A model generated the notes under the pieces. The model saw only the letters and a list, made by a program, of their open reading frames with translations, ran no database searches and was not told the origin of the DNA. A stretch of DNA of 64,000 bases. It comes from a virus. Below are positions 25,362 through 35,850 of the stretch, one piece after another; positions within the stretch are counted from its first letter, which is position 1; each line of letters opens with the position of its first letter. The stretch covers positions 1-64,000 of IMG/VR virus record IMGVR_UViG_3300033146_001239; one strand, written 5' to 3'. The translations under genes were made by a program, and so were the position numbers.

Positions 25362-26146
25362 TAAATTATTTCAGTTTCATATAAATTTATTAACACTTCA
25401 TTACTAGAATAAACAATATTTTGATTATATGTAGTGTCTAAATAATAAATATATTTATTATTCTCTCTTTTTAAAATATATTTAGTATAAATCACATCAA
25501 TAACCTCGTTAGCGTTTAATACTGGTGTTGAACTTGTCATCATTTTATGTGAAAAACCTGTTTTAGCATTATTAAATTCAGCTTTCATATAAATAGAAGT
25601 CCCAGTCGTTGTATACATTTCATCATCTTTATTATTATATAAAAATAACCCCTCAGCAAAACCACTTGGGTTTGTTATTGGGTCTGATAAATTAAATTGA
25701 ATATTTTCAGATTCAAAATCACCACCAGGTGTTGTAACTAAAAATTGTGGGTGTATTGTTACATCAAATAATTTATCACCAATTGTTGGTTTATCATTAT
25801 TATAAAATGATAACCTTAAAAACGATTCTTTTAAATTATTTCTACGAAACCTTAAATCATCATTAACAAAATCAATGTCACCGTATGTGTTACCAGCAAT
25901 AAAATGTAATTTATATCTAACAAATTTCATTTTATTGCCAGAATTATCATACGGCGAAAATCTAACACGTTCATAATCAACTATTTTATTAATAGAACCC
26001 CTAATACCAGTTTCAACAAATTTACGTTCAATTATATCTGATTGGTCTACTGGGCTAAATGATGTTGAAATTGGAATCTTGATTAATAATTCCGTTACAC
26101 CAGATAATGTACCATTATTTATTTGTATCTTCTTAACATCCACCAC
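25361..26146 (-). CDS. Structural protein of the tail region, unknown
   Basis: 261 residues, beta-rich: GTLSGVTELLIKIPISTSFSPVDQSD at the start, and IDVIYTKYILKRENNKYIYYLD near the end. It overlaps the 572-residue upstream protein by 14 nt and the downstream one by 1 nt. It is likely a tail or baseplate component by position only. Confidence 0.63.
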   Translation of the reverse strand: MVDVKKIQINNGTLSGVTELLIKIPISTSFSPVDQSDIIERKFVETGIRGSINKIVDYERVRFSPYDNSGNKMKFVRYKLHFIAGNTYGDIDFVNDDLRFRRNNLKESFLRLSFYNNDKPTIGDKLFDVTIHPQFLVTTPGGDFESENIQFNLSDPITNPSGFAEGLFLYNNKDDEMYTTTGTSIYMKAEFNNAKTGFSHKMMTSSTPVLNANEVIDVIYTKYILKRENNKYIYYLDTTYNQNIVYSSNEVLINLYETEII

Positions 26147-27851
26147 AACCTCGTTTTATTTCATAATTATCACCATCTAATGGGTCACCTAATGGGTCTC
26201 TTGGGTCATTAGGACTTGTTGGCTGATAATATAAATCAGTCAAACTAAATGGGTCTTGCCTCCTTACATTTAAAAAAATGTTTTTATATAAATAATGTGT
26301 ACCATTAGTAAAAGGATAATCTAATGGTGGTGTACTAGTATCACTAAAACCTAATGATAAAAGGTCGCGCCATAATAATCTCCCATCACCTAAATCTGTT
26401 GAATATAATGGTGGACCATATACATTTATATCCCCTTGTTCAATATATGACGAAAATTGTCTAATTTGAATCCGATGATGTGGGTTATATAAATAACCTT
26501 CTTGTCTACCATTAGCTTCACGATTATTGGTATTAAATCTATGTGAAACTTCCGATAATACATTTTCTATTAATGAAAATTCGTTATATTCAACAACATC
26601 CCCGTAAAATAATTCTTGACTAAAATCTATATCAAGTTCTAATGGAACATGTGTTACAATTGGTGTTAACCCACCGTTATGGATTCTTCTAATATCTGAT
26701 ACATTAGTCATCGAATTAATTGTATCAGTGTATGGAATATCAATACCACTACTAATTTTAGAAAAACCTAAGTTATGTCTCTTAATAATCGTCAAAAAAA
26801 CCTCAGATAGTGGTCGACTTAAATTATCTGATAAATATGTGATATCAACATCTTCAGTTGTACCAGAACCACCGTTAAAAACATATTGAACTGTTTGGTC
26901 AGAATAGATGTTTTTAGCAATACTTAATGGATAAACCTCATAATCATTAACATCAGTTATTCTTTTAAATTTTCTAAAATAGTAAATAGATTCTCTTCGA
27001 TTATTTCCACTACTACCCATAACACGCCTCATTCTAGCATTAAAGATATTGTTAATCAATTCACTACTAGTATCTACCACAAACACATACTCACCCATAG
27101 TACCATCTTTATAACCCAATTGTTTAACCTTAAAATCACCATTTAAATTAAATGGACTTAATCCATTAATATTTACTTTATCACCAACTTTTAAACCATG
27201 TTTTACAGGTGTTCTAAGTGTATTCATTTGTCTATTACCAATTTCTATAGTAGTTAATTCAATTATCAATAAACCACCGTTAACAATAGTATGACCCGAA
27301 TCTATACTATGTGGGTACGTAATAATCAATTCCCAATTTGGTATACCACTAGTAGGTGTTAATTCAAAACACTCGTTTCCAGGGGTCATCTTTTCAAATT
27401 TACACGCATTACTAGGATTTTGAGTATCAAATGGTTTATAAAACCCAAACCACCCATCAACTTCTTTTAAATTAGTGTTAAACGATTCTTTGTATGTTAA
27501 ATCTTCTTCGTCTATTGAGCTACCATTACTAGGAAATGTTTTATCCCTAAATCTAAATTCATCGAAGATACCCCAATGGTTTACATTTGTTGTTGTCACC
27601 CATTCATTATTGTTATCACCATTCACTTCGAATAACGGGTTACTAAATAATGTTTTAATTGTTCCCAAAAAACGATATTTTTTACACCTATTACGTTCTA
27701 ATTGAAATTCATCGTATTGGTTAACCATTTCATTAATTTCATTTGGAACCAATAGACGATTATTATTGTTAAGAGGGATTTTAACATTAAAACCCTTATT
27801 AACCGATAATTGTGAATCTTCTTTATTTAATCTTTTAACGATTCTTTCCAT
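26133..27851 (-). CDS. Tail-region structural protein, unknown
   Basis: 572 residues. It contains VKHGLKVGDKVNINGLSPFNLNGDFKV (about 205-232), like the 'HGL..GD.V.I.G' turns of phage beta-sandwich adaptors, and a C-terminal Pro/Asp-rich tail ending RGCGGC. The C-terminal double-Cys end is odd and could form a disulfide or metal site. It directly follows the 1590-residue protein gene. No family name can be given. Confidence 0.65.
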   Translation of the reverse strand: MERIVKRLNKEDSQLSVNKGFNVKIPLNNNNRLLVPNEINEMVNQYDEFQLERNRCKKYRFLGTIKTLFSNPLFEVNGDNNNEWVTTTNVNHWGIFDEFRFRDKTFPSNGSSIDEEDLTYKESFNTNLKEVDGWFGFYKPFDTQNPSNACKFEKMTPGNECFELTPTSGIPNWELIITYPHSIDSGHTIVNGGLLIIELTTIEIGNRQMNTLRTPVKHGLKVGDKVNINGLSPFNLNGDFKVKQLGYKDGTMGEYVFVVDTSSELINNIFNARMRRVMGSSGNNRRESIYYFRKFKRITDVNDYEVYPLSIAKNIYSDQTVQYVFNGGSGTTEDVDITYLSDNLSRPLSEVFLTIIKRHNLGFSKISSGIDIPYTDTINSMTNVSDIRRIHNGGLTPIVTHVPLELDIDFSQELFYGDVVEYNEFSLIENVLSEVSHRFNTNNREANGRQEGYLYNPHHRIQIRQFSSYIEQGDINVYGPPLYSTDLGDGRLLWRDLLSLGFSDTSTPPLDYPFTNGTHYLYKNIFLNVRRQDPFSLTDLYYQPTSPNDPRDPLGDPLDGDNYEIKRGCGGC

Positions 27852-27857
27852 ATTAAA

Positions 27858-30800
27858 TTAAGTTGTTGGGGTATGTATTGTTATTATGGTAGATGTACAC
27901 ACAATGTTTGCATCACGAGCTTGGCATTGATAATCAGTATCAGCTGTTGATACAGTGAATGTTGGATTACTTGACCAACTTGACCAACCGCTATCATTCA
28001 CTCTATATTGATACGATGGAGTTCCACCATTAGCGTATAATGTAATAGTAGTTGAATCAACTGGGTAACCACCACAAATTAATGTTGGTGGTTCAGTAAC
28101 CGTAACTGTTTTATCAATTAGACAACCCCAATTACTAGTTACCGAATAATAATCATAAAGTTTAACAATATAATCACCAGCTGGTATTAATATTCCAGCA
28201 TCAAAGGTAACGGTATTAGTCGATGGTATTCCACTACTATTATATTTAATAATTTTTTCATCAATTAATGTACCACCATCATCATATAATTGTATTTTAT
28301 ACGCATTAACATTATGTTGATGGTAATTAGAATAAATTTGTTGATTACTTTCTGGAACACCACCACCAAAACTAACTTTTATTGATGCGTTATCACCACC
28401 ATGACAACTAACATGATTAACTTCGTCAATCGTTAATTGTAAACTAATTGGTTGATAAATCGTTTGATTAATAGATGTTGTACAACCATTATCATCTGTA
28501 ACAATAAAATTATATGGACTAGCACCTAAATTATTTTTAATATAGGTATTATTTCCTAATAATTCATCTGGACCAAAACCATAATTAATAGTGTATGGTG
28601 GTGTTCCACCATAAATAGAACCATATAACGACCCGTTTGTGTTACCATTACATCTTAATCCAAGACCATTGTTATTAATCACCATACCTAATTGATTTGG
28701 ATTAACCATATTAATATTAACACTATTAATTGGTGGTGTGAGATAATTACCGTTAACCATTATAGTATTTGGTGTCCCACCATTATTATCAAAAACCTCT
28801 AAAATATAATTACCTTCGATTAAATTACTAAAACTAGAACCAAAACTATCATAACCATTCGACGCGGAGGTTAAATGTATATCATATGGTGTAACACCAC
28901 CATTCACGCTTACATTTACTTGCCCATCACCTACATCATGACAACTAATATTCGTCCATTGAACAATAATATTCATTGGTGGTGGTGTTATTAATGAAAT
29001 GTGATAAAATTCACTAACGTTACCATCACTAATTATTGTTTGATAATTACCACCACATAAACCACTAAATTCGACTGGGAATTGATTATACTGATTGCTT
29101 ATCACCGCTGTACTACTACTTAATGTAATATTATAGTTACCACCTGGTGGGTTACCACCAGAAATATTATTTACTGTTATATTACCATTACAAACACCGA
29201 ATGATGTTGGGTTTATTGAGCTGATGTTTGCTACCATAGCTGGTGGTTCATTTATCATAAACACCCCTCGTGCACTACCATTAGTTGAATCTATAACAGT
29301 TATTATATATGTTCCACTAAAAAGGTTTGTAAACGATAATAAATTATTATTAACACCATTTAACCATTGATTAAAACCATTTGGTCCTATAATTTCATAT
29401 TCATAAGGTTCATCACCACCTAAAATTTCAACAGTTAACGTTCCATTATTACCACCCACTAATGTTACATCTGTTGTAACACCTTCTAAAATAAAATCAT
29501 TTTGTGGGAAATAATCACAATCCGTTAAAAACCTAGTATTTAATTTATTAATTGCTGATTTACTAGGTCGTAACCCAAAATAAAAATAATATGAATTATT
29601 ATACGGTAAACCTTTAACATCTGGTTGAAAATCTGGTGATGGTGTGTTATTACCAAAACCATATTCAGCATCACCAGCACCATAATTATAACCATTAAAA
29701 CCTCTAAATATTGTATGAGCTGAATACCCATTAATACTAACAAAACCAGGGTCATACATTTTACCCGCAACAACACCATCAAATATACCATTAATTGCCG
29801 CATTAGGTGTATTTAAACCCCTTATACCATATCTAACATACTCATCAAATATATCTTGACTTTCTGGACCATTTAATAATTCTAATGGTATTGGTTGGTC
29901 TAACACACCATCACACGTTTGAGGTCCAGAATTATCTATATAATTATTCCATTGACCAGTATCTAACATACCGATGGTATTATTAACATCAACGTTTTGT
30001 GTTGCACCAGACCACCCATCTTCTTCATCTATATTCCTACCTAATTCAGATTGTAACCTAATATGACGACTTTGACAGTAATTTACAAATAACCCTAATG
30101 GGTTAACATTCATAAATAACCCATCTTCCCCACCACCATAACCAATTATACCACTTTCAGTTACAATTGTTTGTAATTGACCTGTACTTGGGTTAACACA
30201 TTCTACTTCCGTTGTATCAAATAATGGACCTCTATTATATGTTGTAGTTGGGATTCTATCAATTATGTATGGGAATCCATCAACATCACATTTATATGTA
30301 CCACCTAAACAAGTAATATCAGTTGCATATAATTTATGCCCATTAGAGTACGGTGCATAATACATATGATTATCAAATTCTTTAATTAAACCCGTTGATA
30401 TAACCCTAGTTTCCCATGCTTTTTCAGCCATCGGTGTATGTAAATCTACACCAAAAAAATCTTGAAAAGAATCAACTAAATCTGGTTGTGGTTGAACTGA
30501 TGTATCAGCAATATGATTTTCCATACAAAATAAATTAGAATTATGTGTACATGTATAATCAACATCACAAAATGTTCTACGTTTAGCTTTCCGTTTATAC
30601 TTAAATAAAAAATAATATAATGTACCATTAATCCAATCATTATAAAAATCAAAAGTAAACATTTCAAAATAATCAGCCAAACCAGAACCAACACAAGAAA
30701 TATACTTAAAACCACTAGCATCAATCGTTCCAGGTGGATACGAAGAATTATTATATTTGGTATGGAATACTGGGTGTGTATCAGTACTTTGGTCAGTATC

Positions 30801-32630
30801 ATAAATATTTAAAGTACAACCACCATCATTACCACTACAAGAAATATCATTACAATTATCATTACAATCACAACATTCACATCCTGGTGCAAAAATAGCA
30901 CCTTGTGGGTTACCACCACAATTAACACCACTAGTACTAGACTGTTCACATTTCATACTTAAACACCCTAAATATTTAATTGATGGGATTGGTTGAGATG
31001 TACTGCTGACTGGGCAAAAACTCGCACTAATACACCAATTTAAAACCGTTCCCCCACAACATCTTAAAGGGCAAAACGTATTTTGCCACCCAGTAATAAA
31101 TGAACATAACCACCTTTCAATACTTAGTATTACATTATTAACAATATTCATTATCCAATTTATAACCCAAATTAAAATATTTATAATCGGTATTATAAAT
31201 TTATTTAACATTGTAACAATTATAACTAATACTGATAATAACGTCATTATTATACTAAATAATGGGTTAACATTTGTATCCATCCTACTATAAGGAAAAT
31301 TTGTTTTATCATCACAACGGTCAACCTCTTTAATACCAACCCAATTACGATTATCAACACCAAAACCAATATTAGCTTGGAATCGTGGAATAAAATTTCT
31401 AATGGTATAGATTTTATTCCATTTCATTTTAAAAAAATTTCTATCACTGGTATTACTATCAAAATTATAATCAATTTCGGAATCATCAGTTGGGTTATGT
31501 GGTACTAAATATTCAGCTTTTTCTCTAATTCTTCCCTCACCCCCAGTAACATCCATTTTAATTCTAAATCTAACTTCAGCTTCAGAAAATAAACCCTTCC
31601 TTGGGTCTTCTGATTCAACTAAATTACCAAATTCGTCAGTAACCATTGGTTTTAAATTCATTGGGACTTGGTACACCCATGTACCATCATCATCAATAAC
31701 TCGACCACCTTTAATTAACTTATATTCAACATTACCATCCTCAGTTTTTCGAATCATTTCTATATTTCCAGCACCAGTAGTTAATTCACATAATTTACCA
31801 GTTTTCTTTCTAGCCCTACAATGTCTATTAATACTATGTTTATCCTCATCTGCGATAACACTACCCATAAAAATAGCTGATGATTCGATACGTTCTGGAA
31901 TATTATAATCAACACGATTAATTCCAACATCACAATCTTCATTTTCACCCCAAAATGGTTTAACATCAACTGATGTTGTACCTTTAATTATATGTCTTAA
32001 ACTATCTAAATCGTTAGATACTTTAAATTTAGTTGGGGAATCAAATAATGTACTAACACTACCATTTACTGTTAAATCATATGGTCTACGCGTTGCAAAA
32101 CCAATATCTGAAACATCAACATCTAAATGTATTGTATGTGTACCGACTGGTATACCAAATAACATAAAATCACCAGCGTTATTAGTTGTTGTCGTAAATT
32201 TATAATATTTTTTATAAATTTCCAACATAACATCATTATCTAAAACTTCTCGTTTATTTGGAAAACTACCAACTGGTAAATGACACTCATTTTTTCTTTT
32301 TTTAGGTAATAAATTATATCTAACACCTTTATCATTTTTATCTGTAGTATGTTCATATGGGTATAATCCAGATATTAACCCATTAGATGAATCAATTTCA
32401 TCTAATGGAATAAAAATTGAAACTTTAGCATTAGGTATACCAAAACCTTCATTGGCTGTAACTCTACCAATAACAACACCATAATCAGCACAAAATTTTC
32501 GATAAATTTCTTCTTGTGATATTCTTAATGAAAGAATATCTAAAAAATCAAATTTCTGTTCTAACTTAAATTTTAGATAATATGGTCTTTCATCTAAATT
32601 TGTACGTATCCTAATAGTTTTTTCACTCAT
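27858..32630 (-). CDS. 1590-residue tail adhesin with carboxypeptidase-regulatory-like, hydrophobic, Cys-rich and SprB-like parts
   Basis: Residues about 50-175 form a carboxypeptidase-regulatory-like beta-sandwich (VIGRVTANEGFGIPNAKVSIF; FMLFGIPVGTHTIHLDV). Residues about 447-505 are strongly hydrophobic (MTLLSVLVIIVTMLNKFIIP, then ILIWVINWIMNIVNNVILSI), unusual for a tail protein. Next is a Cys-rich stretch (about 510-610; CPLRCCGG, CECCDCNDNCND). From about 1053 to the end are SprB-like repeats (GGxxPYxYxxxG...GxYxxxVxDxxG). SprB repeats belong to Bacteroidetes gliding adhesins, so this is a probable host-recognition protein and hints at the host. It is the largest gene in the tail block after the 1839-residue hub. 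Confidence 0.75.
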   Translation of the reverse strand: MSEKTIRIRTNLDERPYYLKFKLEQKFDFLDILSLRISQEEIYRKFCADYGVVIGRVTANEGFGIPNAKVSIFIPLDEIDSSNGLISGLYPYEHTTDKNDKGVRYNLLPKKRKNECHLPVGSFPNKREVLDNDVMLEIYKKYYKFTTTTNNAGDFMLFGIPVGTHTIHLDVDVSDIGFATRRPYDLTVNGSVSTLFDSPTKFKVSNDLDSLRHIIKGTTSVDVKPFWGENEDCDVGINRVDYNIPERIESSAIFMGSVIADEDKHSINRHCRARKKTGKLCELTTGAGNIEMIRKTEDGNVEYKLIKGGRVIDDDGTWVYQVPMNLKPMVTDEFGNLVESEDPRKGLFSEAEVRFRIKMDVTGGEGRIREKAEYLVPHNPTDDSEIDYNFDSNTSDRNFFKMKWNKIYTIRNFIPRFQANIGFGVDNRNWVGIKEVDRCDDKTNFPYSRMDTNVNPLFSIIMTLLSVLVIIVTMLNKFIIPIINILIWVINWIMNIVNNVILSIERWLCSFITGWQNTFCPLRCCGGTVLNWCISASFCPVSSTSQPIPSIKYLGCLSMKCEQSSTSGVNCGGNPQGAIFAPGCECCDCNDNCNDISCSGNDGGCTLNIYDTDQSTDTHPVFHTKYNNSSYPPGTIDASGFKYISCVGSGLADYFEMFTFDFYNDWINGTLYYFLFKYKRKAKRRTFCDVDYTCTHNSNLFCMENHIADTSVQPQPDLVDSFQDFFGVDLHTPMAEKAWETRVISTGLIKEFDNHMYYAPYSNGHKLYATDITCLGGTYKCDVDGFPYIIDRIPTTTYNRGPLFDTTEVECVNPSTGQLQTIVTESGIIGYGGGEDGLFMNVNPLGLFVNYCQSRHIRLQSELGRNIDEEDGWSGATQNVDVNNTIGMLDTGQWNNYIDNSGPQTCDGVLDQPIPLELLNGPESQDIFDEYVRYGIRGLNTPNAAINGIFDGVVAGKMYDPGFVSINGYSAHTIFRGFNGYNYGAGDAEYGFGNNTPSPDFQPDVKGLPYNNSYYFYFGLRPSKSAINKLNTRFLTDCDYFPQNDFILEGVTTDVTLVGGNNGTLTVEILGGDEPYEYEIIGPNGFNQWLNGVNNNLLSFTNLFSGTYIITVIDSTNGSARGVFMINEPPAMVANISSINPTSFGVCNGNITVNNISGGNPPGGNYNITLSSSTAVISNQYNQFPVEFSGLCGGNYQTIISDGNVSEFYHISLITPPPMNIIVQWTNISCHDVGDGQVNVSVNGGVTPYDIHLTSASNGYDSFGSSFSNLIEGNYILEVFDNNGGTPNTIMVNGNYLTPPINSVNINMVNPNQLGMVINNNGLGLRCNGNTNGSLYGSIYGGTPPYTINYGFGPDELLGNNTYIKNNLGASPYNFIVTDDNGCTTSINQTIYQPISLQLTIDEVNHVSCHGGDNASIKVSFGGGVPESNQQIYSNYHQHNVNAYKIQLYDDGGTLIDEKIIKYNSSGIPSTNTVTFDAGILIPAGDYIVKLYDYYSVTSNWGCLIDKTVTVTEPPTLICGGYPVDSTTITLYANGGTPSYQYRVNDSGWSSWSSNPTFTVSTADTDYQCQARDANIVCTSTIITIHTPTT

Positions 32631-32632
32631 TT

Positions 32633-32917
32633 TTAATCATTTGTATCATCATCACCACAATCATCACAATCCTTTTCTTTATTATAAGATTTACCAATTG
32701 TAATTATCCACCCAGTTATTTTATTAATAACATTTTTATCATTCATTACAATATAACCAAATAATATGGCAACTGTTAATATTAATATTAATGGTAAAAA
32801 TATCATAGAAATTAAGAATAGAAATATCCTAATAATTAAAGAAAATTTCATAAATTTAACCTCTTTATTTTCTTTTTCAGTTTTTAGTTCACTATTTTTT
32901 GAATTCTTACAAGCCAT
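32633..32917 (-). CDS. Small membrane protein among tail genes
   Basis: 94 residues. Residues about 26-58 are hydrophobic (IIRIFLFLISMIFLPLILIL, then TVAILFGYIV), enough for one or two membrane passes; the ends are charged and the C-terminus has a DCDDCGDDD cluster. It stops 3 nt before the 1590-residue adhesin gene, whose product also has a hydrophobic stretch. A role with that protein is possible but unproven. Confidence 0.65.
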   Translation of the reverse strand: MACKNSKNSELKTEKENKEVKFMKFSLIIRIFLFLISMIFLPLILILTVAILFGYIVMNDKNVINKITGWIITIGKSYNKEKDCDDCGDDDTND

Positions 32918-32965
32918 ATCATTTTATTTTTTAATAATATAGGTTAAAATAAATTAAAATCAATA

Positions 32966-33883
32966 TTATGTTCGAACTCTAATTTCTAATTCTTCTATAG
33001 TTATTGAGCATTTACTACCCTTGACCATATTTTCTCTCCACGGTATAAATTCTAAATTATTTATATTACCAATTAATTCTGGTGATATACCTTGTTTAAA
33101 ACCCTCTAATATTGAGAATTTATGGTCCAATTGTTTCGCACCATCAACACCACATAAACCTCTTTCACCATACCCAACTAACATTTCAATTGGTTGTTTA
33201 TTAGTTATTGAATTAACACTTCGCCTATATTTTTCATACTCATTTATTTTAGATAAATATTCATTATATGGTACACCTAAACCATACTTATCTTCCGTTC
33301 TAACGACACCATGTTTATGTAACACACTATTAATTGTGGTGTATGGTACACCTATTTTTTTACTAATACTTAACATAGACGAACCAGATTTATATAATTT
33401 TAAAATTTCATCAGTATTTGGGTTATCGTATTCATAAATATTATCTAACGATATACCATTTTCGTGTAATAAATTAATCACTGTTCTTTTACTACAACCA
33501 ATTTCCCCACCAACTTCGATTGACGATAAACCACTTTGATATAATCGAATTATATCACCAACATTAAATTTAGACCCCCGTTTTTTACCAACCTTACTTT
33601 CACTAATTGACCTAGTAACACCCATTGATTTAAGTATACGTTGTGGTACTGTTGATGATACACCTAATCGATTACCAATTTCAATTGTGGATAACCCATC
33701 TTCTAAATACAATTTTCTAATCATGGCATAACGTTTTTCTCGTTCTAATTCGGTTTTACTAACGGTTTCATTAAAAATTCTCCCACAACTCTTACATTTA
33801 TAACGTTGTACCTTATTTTTATCTTTACCATTTTTTTGTGTTTTACCACCACAGTGGATACATTTTAAATTCTCTTTTACCAT
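32966..33883 (-). CDS. Free-standing HNH-type homing endonuclease
   Basis: 305 residues. A zinc ribbon (C8-x2-C11 and C30-x2-C33) starts the protein, followed by three or four helix-turn-helix units with similar phrases (LSTIEIGNRLGVSS, LSSIEVGGEIGCSK, MLSISKKIGVPY). The C-terminal part has QLDHKFSILEGF and GNINNLEFIPWRENMVKGSK, the His/Asn pattern of an HNH nuclease. It lies between gp6 and the adhesin block, cut off by its own weak TATTTATAA element, so it is a mobile selfish gene rather than a tail component. Confidence 0.82.
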   Translation of the reverse strand: MVKENLKCIHCGGKTQKNGKDKNKVQRYKCKSCGRIFNETVSKTELEREKRYAMIRKLYLEDGLSTIEIGNRLGVSSTVPQRILKSMGVTRSISESKVGKKRGSKFNVGDIIRLYQSGLSSIEVGGEIGCSKRTVINLLHENGISLDNIYEYDNPNTDEILKLYKSGSSMLSISKKIGVPYTTINSVLHKHGVVRTEDKYGLGVPYNEYLSKINEYEKYRRSVNSITNKQPIEMLVGYGERGLCGVDGAKQLDHKFSILEGFKQGISPELIGNINNLEFIPWRENMVKGSKCSITIEELEIRVRT

Positions 33884-33946
33884 AATATAACCCTTTTTTT
33901 ATAAATAGTTAATATTTCTAAAAAGTCAACACTTATGTGTTATTTA

Positions 33947-35773
33947 TTATGTCCGTACCTTGCAGCGAATATCTTGTGCTGGGTATTTAACTTCAAACAT
34001 AGTTGTTGGTTCACCAAAAATAGTGTGTTGACCTAATAAATCTATTTCTCTAGTTGCACTATCAACTAATGGTTGTGATATTTCATTAGTTGAGTATTTA
34101 CCAGAACCTATTTTATTAAAGAATTTTAAATCTACTACATTAAGAACACCATTTACATTATTTATATTTTCAATTAATTGACCGATATAAATATTATCAC
34201 CCATTTGAAATTTATTTTTATCTAAATATTTAGTTGTAACATTAATAACTTCGGTCACGATTTGTGTTTGGGCAAAACCTTTTTCAATAAATAAATCAAT
34301 ATCGACACCTAAATTAACAATTCGCCCATTATTAACTTGAACATAATCATTTAACATTCTATAATCTGAAAGATATTCAGCAATATTTTCTTTTAATGTA
34401 TTTGTTGATTGGTTAGTTAATTTACCATTTTCATCTAACCCAATAATATAAATCGCAACTTTATTTTGATGTTCAAAAATACCACTTCTAAATGGTGAAC
34501 CAAAATCACCTGGCATCTTAGATATTAATACATTATAATCTTTAATTGTTACAGCTCTATTTTGTGATGCGAAATTATACCTTATCAAATTTCTAATTTC
34601 ATCAACTGATGGTTCATCTTTACCACCTAATGCTGGTATCTTATTAACAACACTTAATGATGTACTCACTGTGGTATTAATAGCATTATTTGGGCCGTTT
34701 ACTATAACATCAGCACTTGTAACCTTATTAAGCACAAATGGACCAATATTAGTGTCCGCACCACCACCTATTCGATATTGAACAAACATTGTATTATTAG
34801 ATTGTGGGATTTCACCTAATGATAAATTATTAATGATATTACCAATCTGGTCTACACTTTGTTTTGAAATATCAAAATCACATAATGAATCAATATCCGC
34901 CATACCAGAACCAAAAATTAATTTAGTGAAACCCATATCAGTATATTCACTAATAAATCGTTTATTAACCGAAATATAATTACCAACATCAATCGATGGG
35001 TTATCAGAAACACTAGTACCGTTTGGGTCTGAAATAAAAATCTTATCATCAACTAACGCATCAACTTCCCACCAACGATTATCCATATCTAAAAATTGAT
35101 TAATATTTGGTATTGACGTATAATTAGTCCCAGGTAGTGTAATAACTGAATTAATTGAAATTACATTATTTTCTGGTAATATAACTTCTAAAAATGGTTT
35201 TTCATCTACAGGGTTAATAACCCTTTGATAAATTTTAGTCACACCATTCACAACAATTTCTTGTTTAGTAATATCATAAGCTGTTATGATATTATTATTA
35301 TCAGTAACTGGTGTAATTATTCTATTTGGTATCCCGCCTTTTCTAAATGGTGAATTAAAATCAATATCTTCAGTAGTCTCGAAAACTTTACCAGCACCGC
35401 TAATTTGAGCACCTTGACGCACTAATGGCGCGTATTGCCAATCTGGGTGGTCCCCGTCTACTGGTATTCTAACCGTAAATTCAGCCATTGTAACAGATGG
35501 TCGTTTACCAGGTACTTTTAACCCAAATGTTCTCGCTAATGATAAAACAGAGCGTCTTTCTTTGGCGTAATCTATTTGAGTTTCATTAAACATTCTATCA
35601 GTATGATGAGATAATATATCACCAATACCAGCATTTAATTCAATCATCATCATACCAACAGACGCATCATTAAAGTCTGCCATAACGTCTGGGTAATATC
35701 TTTGAGTAAAATTAATTAATTCACTTCGCATATCTGCGAAATTTCGTGCATAATACGCTAATTTCTTTGCCAT
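33947..35773 (-). CDS. Baseplate wedge protein, T4 gp6-like (Baseplate_J family)
   Basis: 608 residues (T4 gp6 has 660). The N-terminus has FADMRSELINFTQRYYPDVMADFNDASVGMMMIELNAGIGD, the typical start of gp6-type wedge proteins, then ARTFGLKVPGKRPS. The C-terminal part has TIKDYNVLISKMPGDFGSP, a Baseplate_J motif. Two copies would form the core of each wedge around the hub. It is the first minus-strand gene left of a divergent promoter pair. Confidence 0.88.
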   Translation of the reverse strand: MAKKLAYYARNFADMRSELINFTQRYYPDVMADFNDASVGMMMIELNAGIGDILSHHTDRMFNETQIDYAKERRSVLSLARTFGLKVPGKRPSVTMAEFTVRIPVDGDHPDWQYAPLVRQGAQISGAGKVFETTEDIDFNSPFRKGGIPNRIITPVTDNNNIITAYDITKQEIVVNGVTKIYQRVINPVDEKPFLEVILPENNVISINSVITLPGTNYTSIPNINQFLDMDNRWWEVDALVDDKIFISDPNGTSVSDNPSIDVGNYISVNKRFISEYTDMGFTKLIFGSGMADIDSLCDFDISKQSVDQIGNIINNLSLGEIPQSNNTMFVQYRIGGGADTNIGPFVLNKVTSADVIVNGPNNAINTTVSTSLSVVNKIPALGGKDEPSVDEIRNLIRYNFASQNRAVTIKDYNVLISKMPGDFGSPFRSGIFEHQNKVAIYIIGLDENGKLTNQSTNTLKENIAEYLSDYRMLNDYVQVNNGRIVNLGVDIDLFIEKGFAQTQIVTEVINVTTKYLDKNKFQMGDNIYIGQLIENINNVNGVLNVVDLKFFNKIGSGKYSTNEISQPLVDSATREIDLLGQHTIFGEPTTMFEVKYPAQDIRCKVRT

Positions 35774-35784
35774 AGTAATAATGT

Positions 35785-35798
35785 TTTATAATAAATAT
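35785..35798 (-). promoter_or_regulatory. ATATTTATTATAAA element before gp6
   Basis: Minus-strand element, 25 nt before the gp6 ATG. A plus-strand copy lies 43 bp away for the divergent acetyltransferase gene, so each gene has its own correctly oriented copy. Confidence 0.6.
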
Positions 35799-35827
35799 CT
35801 AACTTATTTATTTTAAAAATCAAGTCT

Positions 35828-35842
35828 ATATTTATTATTAAA
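35828..35842 (+). promoter_or_regulatory. ATATTTATTATTAAA element before the acetyltransferase gene
   Basis: Plus-strand element, 23 nt before the ATG at 35851. Confidence 0.6.
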
Positions 35843-35850
35843 CAATTTAC

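Noticed and set aside
29540-31969. Several 60-110 residue ORFs inside the 1590-residue adhesin gene
   Set aside because: They are Met/Leu/Ile-rich shifted frames of the adhesin gene with no start signals.
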